Made by a program: the position numbers and the translations under genes. The notes under the pieces were generated by a model, which saw only the letters and a program-made list of their open reading frames with translations, was not told the DNA's origin and made no database searches. From Myxococcota bacterium (lineage in GTDB: Bacteria; Myxococcota_A; Polyangia; Polyangiales; Houyiibacteriaceae), in contig JANQQS010000044.1 of NCBI GenBank assembly GCA_028284955.1, positions 1 to 51,513 on the forward strand: 51,513 bases of DNA. Reading direction: 5' to 3'. Positions 17,794 to 25,649 of the stretch are shown piece by piece. Numbering within the stretch: the stretch's first letter is position 1; the number at the start of each line of letters is the position of its first letter.

Positions 17794-18816
17794 GTGACCG
17801 AAGACCAACAACGGGACAACGTGATTCACGTGACCTTCGGGGCCGGCGGGGGCGTCCGACAGCGCAAAAGCGCGCCGCCAGTGAAGCGAACGACTCCGCT
17901 TCCGCCGCCAAATAAGGCCGCCACGCCTTCCGCCGATCCCACATCGGACCTGTACACCCGGCGGGAGGCGGCGAGGCTGTTTGGTCTCAAGGAAAGCCGC
18001 CTCCGGAATTGGGAGCGCACGGGAGTGGTGGAACCTTCCGCAAAAAAAGGTCAGAGACAGCTCTATTCGTTTCAAGACTTGATCGGCATTCGCGTTGCCA
18101 AAGGATTGCTTGACCGAGGGATCCCGCTGCGGGATGTCCGCGCCTCGGTGCTTGCGTTGCGAAGAACGTTGCCAGACGTCACGCGTCCGCTCAGTGAGCT
18201 GCGTGTGGTGGCGGACGGCTCTTCTGTGTTGGTGCGGGACGACCAGGGCACCTTCAACGCGCAAACTGGCCAGCAAGTGCTCGACTTTCAGGTGGAGACG
18301 CTTCGCGAGGACGTCGTTCGCGTGTTGCGGGCGGCTGATGCGGAGACGCGCGATCGCAACGCGGCCTATGAGGCATACCTCGAAGGGTGCCGGCTCGACG
18401 AGGATGAGTCGACGTATGCGCAGGCTGAGGCGGCATATCTGCGCGCGCTCAACCTTGACCCCTCGCTCGCCAACGCATTTACGAATCTTGGCAACCTGGC
18501 GTACCGACGAGGAAACTCCGAGCGGGCAGAGAATCTCTACCAAAAGGCACTTGAGGTGGATCCGGCGCAACCGGAAGCCCTCTACAACCTGGGTTTTCTC
18601 GATCTGGAACGAAATCAAGCGGAGCTTGCAGCATCGCGTTTTGAGCTCGCATTGGAAAGCGATCCAGCGTTCGCCGATGCGCACTTTAATCTCGCCATGG
18701 CCTACGAAACGCTTGGTCGTCTTGACGACGCGCGTCCCCACTGGGAAACATACCTTCTGCTCGAGCCAACCGGATCATGGGCCACAATCGCCCATGAGCA
18801 CCTTCTTTCGACGTAG
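17794..18816 (+). CDS. MerR-type DNA-binding domain fused to TPR repeats
   Basis: A 340-residue protein. After a basic/Pro-rich leader, residues about 50-120 match a MerR HTH: LYTRREAARLFGLKESRLRNW, then ERTGVVEPS and YSFQDLIGIRVAKGLLDRGIPL (each in short form), with the YS-F-DL wing typical of the family. The expected dimer coiled coil and metal-binding C terminus are missing. Instead residues about 185-330 carry three to four TPR units (AFTNLGNLAYRRGNSERAE; ALYNLGFLDLERNQAELAA; AHFNLAMAYETLGRLDDA). It probably binds DNA and a protein partner. GTG start at 17794. Aldehyde dehydrogenase follows after 18 bases, a likely operon partner. Confidence 0.85.
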   Translation: MTEDQQRDNVIHVTFGAGGGVRQRKSAPPVKRTTPLPPPNKAATPSADPTSDLYTRREAARLFGLKESRLRNWERTGVVEPSAKKGQRQLYSFQDLIGIRVAKGLLDRGIPLRDVRASVLALRRTLPDVTRPLSELRVVADGSSVLVRDDQGTFNAQTGQQVLDFQVETLREDVVRVLRAADAETRDRNAAYEAYLEGCRLDEDESTYAQAEAAYLRALNLDPSLANAFTNLGNLAYRRGNSERAENLYQKALEVDPAQPEALYNLGFLDLERNQAELAASRFELALESDPAFADAHFNLAMAYETLGRLDDARPHWETYLLLEPTGSWATIAHEHLLST

Positions 18817-18834
18817 CGCGTGGGACGAGAAGCG

Positions 18835-20223
18835 ATGCATGCGCTCAAAACAGTTTCGCCGATCGATGGGCGTTTGTACGTCGAGCGTATGCTTGCTTCT
18901 GCGAAGGAGATCGACGCGACGCTTGATGCTTTGGTTCAAGGTCGCTCGGCGTGGCGGGCGGTGTCCATACAAGAGCGCGTCGCCCGCGTGATCGCGTTTG
19001 TAGAGCACGCGGTACAAGACGAGAAAGCATTCGCCGAAGAGCTGACCTATCAAATCGGCCGACCCATTTCCCAGGCGCTCGGAGAGCGAGAAGGTTTTCT
19101 TGAACGCGCGCATGCGATGATTCAGATGGCGGAGTCTACGCTGGCAGATGTCTCCTTGCCGGGTCCGCCGGGCTTCCATCGGTTCATTCGTCGCGAACCG
19201 GTGGGCACCGTGCTGGTGCTGAGCCCGTGGAACTACCCGTGGCTCACCGCGGTCAATACGCTGGTTCCCGCGCTCATGTCCGGAAACACCGTGTTGCTCA
19301 AACACTCTGATCAAACGCCGCTCGTCGCGGAGCGGCTCGCAGCTGCGGCCGAGCAAACCCTCCCGCCAGGTGTATTCGCTTTCCTGCATATGAGCCATCG
19401 TCAGGCTGCGCAGGTGATTTCGGATTCGCGTGTCGACTTTGTCGCGTTTACTGGGTCGGTGGAGGGAGGGCGCGCCGTGGCCCAGGCCGCCGCCGAGCGA
19501 TTTGTCGGAGTCGGATGGGAGCTCGGCGGAAAAGATCCGGCATACGTTCGGCCGGATGCTCGCTTGCCGCAAACCGCGGAGAATCTCGCCGACGGTGCGT
19601 TCTTCAATGCTGGCCAAAGCTGCTGCGCGGTTGAGCGTATTTATGTGCATCGGGACATCTACCGTTCGTTCGTGGATGCGTTTGTGGCCGAGACCTACAA
19701 GCTCGTCCTTGGCGACCCGCGCGACCCATCGACCACGCTTGGGCCCGTTGTTCGCGTGGCGAACGCGAAGCGCATTCAGAGTCAAGTCGAGGAAGCCATC
19801 GCCGCGGGCGCGCGACCGCTCGTCGACGCTGGTCGTTTCCACCAAGCTATCGAGCAAGGGTTTCCCTATCTTGCGCCCCAGGTGTTGTTGAATGTGAGCC
19901 ATGGAATGCCCATCATGCGTGAAGAGACCTTTGGTCCTGTGGTCGCCATCAAATCGGTCGCTGACGACCATGAGGCGGTCGCCAAAATGAATGACAGCAG
20001 GTTTGGATTGACGGCTTCGATTTGGACAGAAGATCTCGCCGCTGCGAAAGCCCTCGGGGACCAGCTGGAGACAGGCACGGTGTTCATGAACCGATGTGAC
20101 TACTTGGACCCAGACCTAGCCTGGGTGGGCGTGAAGGATTCGGGGCACGGATGTACCCTCTCGCGCCTGGGCTACGAGCAGCTGACTCGCCCCAAGTCAT
20201 TCCACTTGCGACATAGGCTTTAG
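18835..20223 (+). CDS. NAD(P)-dependent aldehyde dehydrogenase
   Basis: Oxidises an aldehyde to the acid; substrate unknown, though succinate-semialdehyde-type enzymes are similar. The 462-residue protein has SPWNYPWLTAVNTLVPAL and LKHSDQTPL for cofactor binding, FTGSVEGG, the general-base glutamate in WELGGKDPAYV, and the catalytic cysteine in FNAGQSCCAVERIYV. FGPVVAI and a truncated C-terminal oligomerisation strand are visible. I chose ATG at 18835, which has GAGAA just upstream, over GTG at 18820. Eighteen bases separate it from the MerR-TPR gene. Confidence 0.9.
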   Translation: MHALKTVSPIDGRLYVERMLASAKEIDATLDALVQGRSAWRAVSIQERVARVIAFVEHAVQDEKAFAEELTYQIGRPISQALGEREGFLERAHAMIQMAESTLADVSLPGPPGFHRFIRREPVGTVLVLSPWNYPWLTAVNTLVPALMSGNTVLLKHSDQTPLVAERLAAAAEQTLPPGVFAFLHMSHRQAAQVISDSRVDFVAFTGSVEGGRAVAQAAAERFVGVGWELGGKDPAYVRPDARLPQTAENLADGAFFNAGQSCCAVERIYVHRDIYRSFVDAFVAETYKLVLGDPRDPSTTLGPVVRVANAKRIQSQVEEAIAAGARPLVDAGRFHQAIEQGFPYLAPQVLLNVSHGMPIMREETFGPVVAIKSVADDHEAVAKMNDSRFGLTASIWTEDLAAAKALGDQLETGTVFMNRCDYLDPDLAWVGVKDSGHGCTLSRLGYEQLTRPKSFHLRHRL

Positions 20224-20281
20224 TACCTCGCTCGTCGTCTGTCCGATCAGATTCAATACCGACCAAACCCAGCAGCGGACG

Positions 20282-20674
20282 CTACCAGACCGTCGGCACG
20301 ATGTTGAAGTCGGCCAGGGCTTGATCCTTCGTCAATAGCTTTCCATGGAGCGATCGCGTCGCGGCCACGATTAGTCGATCAAACGGGTCACGAATCACCC
20401 CATGTGCAGAAAAGTGATCCAGCTGACTAAGGTCGAGCGGTAGAAAGGAGAAATTCGAGGCAGCCGCAAACACTTCTCGCAGCTCCGCTAGACCGACGGC
20501 GGTTCGACCGAGTTCATGGAGCAAGACGATCTCGGCAACGACCGCCGCAGGGATCCAAGCGCGCGGGCCGCCACGCTCGACCCGTCGCAGGGCTTTCCGC
20601 GCATGGGCGCCAAGCTTCTTGGGCGCGATCAGCGCGTAGAGACAAGCGTGGGTGTCGAGGATGTAGTCAGGCAC
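20282..20674 (-). CDS. PIN-domain toxin (VapC-like ribonuclease)
   Basis: A 130-residue PIN protein. The start is GTG at 20672-20674 (VPDYILDTHACLYAL), since the open frame further upstream lies inside the antitoxin. The acidic residues expected for the Mg-dependent nuclease site are present: Asp in YILDTH, Glu in VVAEIVLLHE, Asp in RDPFDRLIVA, and Asp in LLTKDQAL. The LDTH start is typical of one VapC subgroup. It overlaps the antitoxin stop by eight bases (GTGCCTGA), the usual antitoxin-first arrangement. Likely an RNase acting on tRNA or rRNA when unbound; the target is not predictable. Confidence 0.87.
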   Translation of the reverse strand: MPDYILDTHACLYALIAPKKLGAHARKALRRVERGGPRAWIPAAVVAEIVLLHELGRTAVGLAELREVFAAASNFSFLPLDLSQLDHFSAHGVIRDPFDRLIVAATRSLHGKLLTKDQALADFNIVPTVW

Positions 20675-20957
20675 GCCTACCCAATGTGCCCCTACCCAAT
20701 GTGCCCCAAAGTAGCTTTCGCACTTCTTGAATATCTTCGTCGGTCGGCACAGTCGGCGTCGGCGTCGTTGACGATGCGAAATCTTCAAAGATGCCTAGAA
20801 AACGTCCCGGTTTTCCGGCCGCTTCACGTTGCAAGAGCTGATCGAGATCGTACGCGATCTGCGCGGACAGACTACGATGTTGCCGCGTGGCGCGAGTCTC
20901 GAGCTCGGCTCTCAGTTCTTCGCTGAGACGCAACGTGATCGCCGGATTCTTTGCCAT
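20667..20957 (-). CDS. Ribbon-helix-helix antitoxin
   Basis: A 96-residue partner of the PIN toxin. Residues about 5-42 (AITLRLSEELRAELETRA, then HRSLSAQIAYDLDQLL) form an Arc/CopG-like RHH DNA-binding fold; the C-terminal half, rich in Pro, Thr and acidic residues, should wrap the toxin. ATG at 20957 (MAKNPAI) is used; the open frame to 20996 adds residues with no family match. The C-terminus carries a five-residue repeat, GTLGRGTLGR, from a 15-bp tandem duplication. The pair probably represses its own promoter. Confidence 0.82.
   Translation of the reverse strand: MAKNPAITLRLSEELRAELETRATRQHRSLSAQIAYDLDQLLQREAAGKPGRFLGIFEDFASSTTPTPTVPTDEDIQEVRKLLWGTLGRGTLGRRA
20676..20705 (-). repeat. 15-bp tandem duplication in antitoxin 3' end
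   Basis: Two perfect head-to-tail copies of CCTACCCAATGTGCC (plus-strand view). They add five residues in frame to the antitoxin and move its stop to just inside the toxin start. Perfect identity suggests a recent slippage event. Confidence 0.85.
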
Positions 20958-21013
20958 AGATGCAAAATGATGCACATTGCATCTATTGTCAATCAACCGT
21001 CTTCGCGGCCCGC

Positions 21014-21119
21014 CGATTCACCCAAGCTGCTGTTTATTAGGGTCTGGCACCCAGACCCTCTCGTTCGGGATACGATCCCGAACGATTCACCCAAGCTCCC
21101 CCGCCAGGAGGCACGTGAC
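21014..21119. repeat. Hairpin repeat R3a core (plus a 16-bp remnant)
   Basis: A short remnant (CGATTCACCCAAGCT, 21014-21028) precedes a full core. Hairpin A: GGGTCTGG-CAC-CCAGACCC (21040-21058). Hairpin B has 11-base arms at 21061-21071 and 21075-21085 around loop ACG (TTCGGGAT against ATCCCGAA), a longer and different stem from R1 and R5. The TTCACCCAAGCTCCCCC block and GCACGTGAC follow. This copy is oriented opposite to R1. Confidence 0.85.
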
Positions 21120-21250
21120 TCGGTTGCGTCGGGAAAATCTGATGGGGCCCCCGCCGCTCCGGGGTGGGGCGGCCGCAAAGCGGCCGGAGTCGGGAGGGGG
21201 ACCTGAGCGGGTCGTACCCGCGCGGGGGAGGGTTTGCCTCAAACCCTCCG
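21120..21250. repeat. Hairpin repeat R3a GC-rich module
   Basis: Downstream module of the longer repeat form. It holds GGCCGC-AAA-GCGGCC (21171-21185), GCGGGT-CGT-ACCCGC (21207-21221) with the recurring CGT loop on yet another stem sequence, and a closing hairpin with 10-base arms at 21227-21236 and 21240-21249, loop CCT. Confidence 0.75.
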
Positions 21251-21258
21251 AACAACAC

Positions 21259-21446
21259 AGCTCCCCCGCCAGGATGCACGCGCGCAGTTACGTAGCGGCG
21301 AAATGGTTGTCGGGATCGAAGTATTGTTGTCGTGTGCAGTCTTGCCCCAACGCTGAAGCCCAACGAACCCGGGGCCCCGTCGCGCAGCGATGGGGCGGCC
21401 GCGGCCGCGGCCGGCGTTGGGAGGGGGGCCCCGCGGCTGTGTTGTT
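21259..21446. repeat. Hairpin repeat R3b, degraded unit
   Basis: Begins in the middle of the core (AGCTCCCCCGCCAGGA then TGCACG) without hairpins A and B, continues with a spacer similar to those of R3c and R4 (TATTGTTGTCGTGTGCAGTC, CGCTGAAGCCCAACGAA) and a GC-rich block with many GGCCGC-type inverted repeats. It looks like a unit that lost its first hairpins when R3a arrived or recombined. Confidence 0.6.
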
Positions 21447-21447
21447 T

Positions 21448-21726
21448 GAGGGTTTGGCACCCAAACCCTCTCGTCCGGGATACGATCCCCGACGATTCAC
21501 CCAAGCTCCCCCGCCACGACGCACGTGAACTGGTTGCCTGACGGTGAACCGCGGTAGCGGATTCGAGGTGTTGTCGTCGTCCGCTGTCTTCACCCACCGC
21601 TGAAGCACAACGAAACCGGGGCCCCGCCGCTCCGCGGTGGGGACGGCCGCAAAACGCGGCCGGCGGCGGGTGGGGGGACCCGCGGAATCGTATTCCGTGG
21701 GGGGAGGGGCTACGGCCAGCCCCTCC
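21448..21726. repeat. Hairpin repeat R3c, full-length about 280-bp unit
   Basis: Complete long form. Hairpin A has arms GAGGGTTTGG (21448-21457) and CCAAACCCTC (21461-21470), loop CAC. Hairpin B is a slightly imperfect CGGGAT-ACG stem. After CACGTGA comes a spacer, then CCGGGGCCCCGCCGC, GGCCGC-type hairpins, CGGAAT-CGT-ATTCCG (21683-21697), and a closing hairpin with arms GGAGGGGCT (21703-21711) and AGCCCCTCC (21718-21726). The order and spacing match R4. It lies 57 bases before the transglycosylase start, so the operon promoter must be in or very near the repeat. Confidence 0.85.
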
Positions 21727-21783
21727 GAACAACAGACAGTCGTACGCTTTATGGCCCACGCGCCTCTGAGCTCCTAACATTGC

Positions 21784-23631
21784 TTGGTGGATTGTTTCGC
21801 AACAGCATCGGCCGGACGTGCTTGGTTCGCGAGCGCGCTGCTGGTGGGTATTCTTTTTGACACACAGGCACTGTACGCGGACTCCGAAGGTACATCGGCG
21901 GTTTCGGTAGGAACGGAGTCTAAGGCACTCGAAGGGCTCCGCGAGCTCGATACCCGACGCCAGTTGGAGTCACTGCACCGCGCCGAGCTTGGGATGTTCC
22001 CGGCTTTGGGTTCGACCACGAAAAAAGCTGTGGTGCATCTCGAGCCCCCTCCCGCGCTCACCTCGGTCGCTGCGGAGAGCCCGCGCCTTCAGGTGCCTGC
22101 ACGACTCGAATGGCTTCAAGGAATCGCGTCCCCCGACCTGCCCGTGCGATGGCGTGAGCAAGTCGTGAAGTATCTTGAGTATTTTCGAAACGACCCGCGC
22201 GGGCACGCGCTGATGCGCGCCTGGGTACAGCGGTCTACCCGATACGACCAAGTGATTCGGACCGCGCTTCGCGAACGCCGTCTCCCCGAAGATCTTCGTT
22301 GCGTAGCGCTTGCCGAAAGCGGTTTCGACCCAAGCGTTCGTTCATCCGCGGGCGCGGTAGGCCTTTGGCAGTTTGTCGCTCCGACCGCGAAGGAATACTC
22401 GCTGCGCATCGACCACTGGGCCGATGAGCGCCTCGATCCCTATCGCTCGACCGCCGCTGCCGCGCGCTACCTCGCCGACCTGCACCAACGCTTCGGCGCA
22501 TGGGAACCGGCTCTCGCAGCGTACAACATGGGATACGGTGCGCTGCTCCGTTCGATGCGGAAATACAATACCAACGACTACTGGGTACTCAGCCAGTTGG
22601 AAGGGGGGCTCCCATTCGAGACCACGGTGTACGTAGCGAAAATCCTCGCTTGTGCGATCGTATTGCGCAATCTCGATCGCTTCGCGTTTCATGGTGTCGC
22701 ATTCGATGCGCCGGTGCAGGCGACCGCGGTGCCGGTAGGCGGCGGTCTCTCACTCAAGCGCATCGCGCGAGTCGCGAAAGTCGACGTTGATTCGCTCAGC
22801 ACTCTCAATCCTGCGCTTCGCCGTGGGCGCACCCCACCCGGCGGAACGTACCTCGTTCGCGTTCCCGCAAGCGAAGCGGCGGCGATTCAGCGAGTCTCCA
22901 CGCGACTGCGGCCGAAGAAACCTGCCACCCAACCTTACCAAGTCCGCCTGGGAGACAACATCGAGCTGATTGCTCGACGCTATCGAACCACGCCGGAGGC
23001 GCTCAGAACACTGAACGATATGGCAGACGGTGAGCCCGCCGCAATGACCACCATCCTGGTCCCCAAAGTCTCTCCGCTCAAAGACGAGCCGCTATCCTCG
23101 AAACCAGTGGTGGGCGTACCCGACGAAACGTTCCACTACGCGGATCGACGCCAGGTATTCTTCCGTTGCGATGGGCGCACACGGATGGACGATATTGTGG
23201 ATTTCTTCCGCGTCACGAAGGAGGAAGTCGGGCGATGGAATCTCATCGATCCGCACGCCGCGCTCCATCAAGGCTTGATCCTTCAACTCTTCGCGCCGCG
23301 CGACATAGACCTCAAACAGGCGCATGTACTGAAATCGGATCAAGTGCGCGTGCTCAAAGTAGGAAGCGAAGAGTTTCTCGACCACCGGGAACGGGCCCAG
23401 GGTCGCGTTCGGTTCCGCTATCGCGTGCGATCGGGCGATAGCCTCTCTTCGCTTGCCAAGCGCTTTGGCCTGTCGGTCGGGAGCATTGCGCGAATCAACC
23501 GATTCCCTCGCTCTACCGAACTGAAAGTTGACCAAGAAATCGTGCTCTACGCCGATCCTGCGGTGGTTCCGAGCGATGTGCTTCGCGAATGGACCGATGC
23601 GGATCCCGCAAGCCAAGGTATGATGGAGTGA
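21784..23631 (+). CDS. Membrane-bound lytic murein transglycosylase (MltD-like) with several LysM domains
   Basis: Cleaves peptidoglycan glycan strands. The 615-residue protein has an N-terminal hydrophobic signal (WFASALLVGILF), an SLT domain at about 150-310 with the catalytic glutamate in ALAESGFDP, then GAVGLWQF and AAYNMGYG, the family hallmarks. Several LysM-like repeats follow (about 320-365, 377-425, 440-500, 540-590), the clearest being YRVRSGDSLSSLAKRFGLS, for glycan binding. An in-frame stop at 21775 forces a TTG (21784) or GTG (21787) start. The next gene begins one base after the stop, so this enzyme heads the envelope operon. Confidence 0.9.
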   Translation: MVDCFATASAGRAWFASALLVGILFDTQALYADSEGTSAVSVGTESKALEGLRELDTRRQLESLHRAELGMFPALGSTTKKAVVHLEPPPALTSVAAESPRLQVPARLEWLQGIASPDLPVRWREQVVKYLEYFRNDPRGHALMRAWVQRSTRYDQVIRTALRERRLPEDLRCVALAESGFDPSVRSSAGAVGLWQFVAPTAKEYSLRIDHWADERLDPYRSTAAAARYLADLHQRFGAWEPALAAYNMGYGALLRSMRKYNTNDYWVLSQLEGGLPFETTVYVAKILACAIVLRNLDRFAFHGVAFDAPVQATAVPVGGGLSLKRIARVAKVDVDSLSTLNPALRRGRTPPGGTYLVRVPASEAAAIQRVSTRLRPKKPATQPYQVRLGDNIELIARRYRTTPEALRTLNDMADGEPAAMTTILVPKVSPLKDEPLSSKPVVGVPDETFHYADRRQVFFRCDGRTRMDDIVDFFRVTKEEVGRWNLIDPHAALHQGLILQLFAPRDIDLKQAHVLKSDQVRVLKVGSEEFLDHRERAQGRVRFRYRVRSGDSLSSLAKRFGLSVGSIARINRFPRSTELKVDQEIVLYADPAVVPSDVLREWTDADPASQGMME

Positions 23632-23632
23632 A

Positions 23633-25621
23633 TTGACGTCTTCCATGTCGGAACTGCATGGTCAGGTTGACCGCGTATCACGCCGGATTCGGCTCGTGCG
23701 AGCGCTCCATGCGACCGTCTTGCTGAGCCTCGCCGGGTTTGCGCTTGCGGCGCTTGTTGTCGCGGCGGCCAAACTTCAGCTCTCGCCCTGGCACGAGCTG
23801 CCCCGGCAGGGATCGAACATCTGGCTCGGAGTCGCCGCGGCACTGCCATTCCTGGGTGGTTTGATCGGTCTCCTTCGTCCCGTTTCGAAACTGCGCGCCG
23901 CAGCGTTGATCGATCGCACACACAATCTCCACTCTCGGGTAGCCAACGCGCTTGAGTTTCAGGCGCTCCCCGAATCGGAGCGCTCGCCGTTCATGATCGC
24001 GAGCCTGCGTGATGCGATCCGGCACGCACCTCATATCCATCCCCAGCGCGCCATGCCGCTCACCATTCCTCGAGGTTTGGGTGCGTCGGTCGGAGGGTTT
24101 ATGGGGCTCGTGGCGGTGTTGTTGCTCGAGGTCCCCCAGGTTGAACCGCAGCGCGCCCACGCGACCTTCACCCCGTTGCGCGTGGACGCCGAAGACTTGG
24201 AGCCCTTTGCCGCAAAGGTACAGAAGCTCGAGATGTCGCCGGAAACCCCCGAAGAGGTACGCGCCGCGGTCCGCGCGTTCAACAAGATTTTGGAAGACCT
24301 GGCCGCGCAGCGCCTTACCCGTTCAGAAGCGATTCGGCGCGTCGCGGCACTGGATCGTCGCCTCGCCGAAGGTCGAACGATGGATGTCGAGGCGCTCGAA
24401 CAATCGCTTCGCGACCTTGGACGAAACCTCGAGCGATCAAAGCTGACCGAGCCAGCCTCCGAAGCGCTCCAGCAGAGCAAGCTTTCCGCGGCCGCGCGAA
24501 AACTAGAGGAGCTCGCGAAAAAGCTCAAACAAGACCCTCCTTCTCGCGCCGAACTCGATCGCTTGCGCAAGGCGCTCCGCAAAGCGTCAAAACAAACTTC
24601 ACGCCCCCAAACTAAGTCGCTCGACCGGGCGCGAGAACGGGTCAATCGACTCCTCAAACGTCGACAAAAGCAAAAACTCGCGGCGCGGGAACGACGCTTG
24701 CTCAAACAGCGTCGGCGCGAACTTGAGCGGCTCCAGCGCTCGGAACAGCAACGCGCCGAACAACGCCGGCAACTTCAGCGACTCCGCCGTGAGCTCCAGC
24801 GCTCCGCAGCATCGCTGAACCAGCAAAATCCAAGCGGCGCAGCCGACGCACTCGAACGAGGAGCCGAAGATCTCAACCGTATGGCGCGGGACCAGTTGAG
24901 CGAGCAACAGCGACAAAACCTGGCTCGACAACTGCGCCAGCTTCGCGAAATGATTCGTCGCCAGCGCGGAAACCAAGGACAATCTCAAGGCAAGCAGGGT
25001 GGCCGATCAGCGCGCATGAAACGGTTTCGGCTCTCCGCCAAGGGCCGCGGCAGCCGCTTGTTGATGCCCGGCCAAGGCCAAGGGAATCAGCGCCAAGGCA
25101 ATCAGGGCCAGGGCAATCAAGGCCAGGGAGGCCGCCCCGGGCAATCGCAGGGCCCCGGGCAAGGAACCAAACAAGGGGGACGCGAACCGGGCAGCGTACT
25201 CAAGCTTGGAGGCCAAGGGAGAGGGAACGCGATGCTCGAACTGCCTGGGGGTCAAATGCCAGGCGGCCAAACCGCAAACAACGGAGGACGCGGATCATCT
25301 CTCGCGCCGGGAGGCGGCGCGGGAACCGAGCACGACCCCAGCATGCTAGGCAAACCGACAAACCTCCCGACGCAAGCTCGCAACACCCGCGTCGAAGGCG
25401 ATGAAGCCGAGGGTCCGTCGACCAGCGAAGTCATTCTTGGCGCAGCAGACCGCGGCTTTGCATCGAAAGCGTATCGAAAAGTGCACGCTACGTACGACGA
25501 TCACGCGGAAGAGGTGCTTGAACGCGACGATATCCCGCCGGGGTATCGCTTTTATGTCCGCCGCTATTTTCAACTCATTCGGCCTCGCGAAGCCCCCCGC
25601 ACGACCCAGCCTTCGCCCTGA
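23633..25621 (+). CDS. DUF4175-like membrane protein with long coiled coil and Gln/Gly-rich region
   Basis: A 662-residue protein. Three membrane helices lie in the first 175 residues (about 24-47, 64-80, 145-165). The stretch AAALIDRTHNLHSRVANALEF resembles DUF4175 proteins, an assignment I hold as tentative. Residues about 185-450 are extended charged helices, very rich in Arg, Leu, Gln and Glu, likely coiled coil. Residues about 440-580 are Gln/Gly/Asn-rich with near-repeats such as GNQGQGNQGQGG. The C-terminal 70 residues (YRKVHATYDDHAEEVLERDD, GYRFYVRRYFQLIR) are well ordered. TTG at 23633 has GGAG four bases upstream; ATG at 23645 is the alternative. It sits between the transglycosylase and MoxR. 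Confidence 0.65.
   Translation: MTSSMSELHGQVDRVSRRIRLVRALHATVLLSLAGFALAALVVAAAKLQLSPWHELPRQGSNIWLGVAAALPFLGGLIGLLRPVSKLRAAALIDRTHNLHSRVANALEFQALPESERSPFMIASLRDAIRHAPHIHPQRAMPLTIPRGLGASVGGFMGLVAVLLLEVPQVEPQRAHATFTPLRVDAEDLEPFAAKVQKLEMSPETPEEVRAAVRAFNKILEDLAAQRLTRSEAIRRVAALDRRLAEGRTMDVEALEQSLRDLGRNLERSKLTEPASEALQQSKLSAAARKLEELAKKLKQDPPSRAELDRLRKALRKASKQTSRPQTKSLDRARERVNRLLKRRQKQKLAARERRLLKQRRRELERLQRSEQQRAEQRRQLQRLRRELQRSAASLNQQNPSGAADALERGAEDLNRMARDQLSEQQRQNLARQLRQLREMIRRQRGNQGQSQGKQGGRSARMKRFRLSAKGRGSRLLMPGQGQGNQRQGNQGQGNQGQGGRPGQSQGPGQGTKQGGREPGSVLKLGGQGRGNAMLELPGGQMPGGQTANNGGRGSSLAPGGGAGTEHDPSMLGKPTNLPTQARNTRVEGDEAEGPSTSEVILGAADRGFASKAYRKVHATYDDHAEEVLERDDIPPGYRFYVRRYFQLIRPREAPRTTQPSP
25071..25140 (+). 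repeat. Approximate 15-bp tandem repeats inside the DUF4175-like gene
   Basis: Imperfect units around GGCCAGGGCAATCA repeat about four times and encode the GNQGQ run. The in-frame 15-bp period allows copy-number change without breaking the frame. Confidence 0.7.
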
Positions 25622-25649
25622 CAGAAGGTCATCGACAAGGAGAGCACAC

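Noticed and set aside
17758-18741. Long antisense open frame (327 codons) over the MerR-TPR gene
   Set aside because: It mirrors a gene with clear HTH and TPR domains; the antisense protein is Arg/Leu-rich with no domain, a common effect of high GC content.
18775-19971. Antisense open frame (398 codons) over the aldehyde dehydrogenase
   Set aside because: The sense strand carries the full catalytic motifs; the opposite frame has only composition typical of GC-rich shadows.
21030-21560. Small protein-coding frames inside the R3 repeat array
   Set aside because: They translate repeated hairpin sequence into Pro/Arg/Gly-rich peptides in several frames at once; the same peptides appear at other repeat copies only because the DNA repeats.
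21014-21726. CRISPR array
   Set aside because: Repeats are of unequal length, internally palindromic and lack regular spacers; no cas genes are present.
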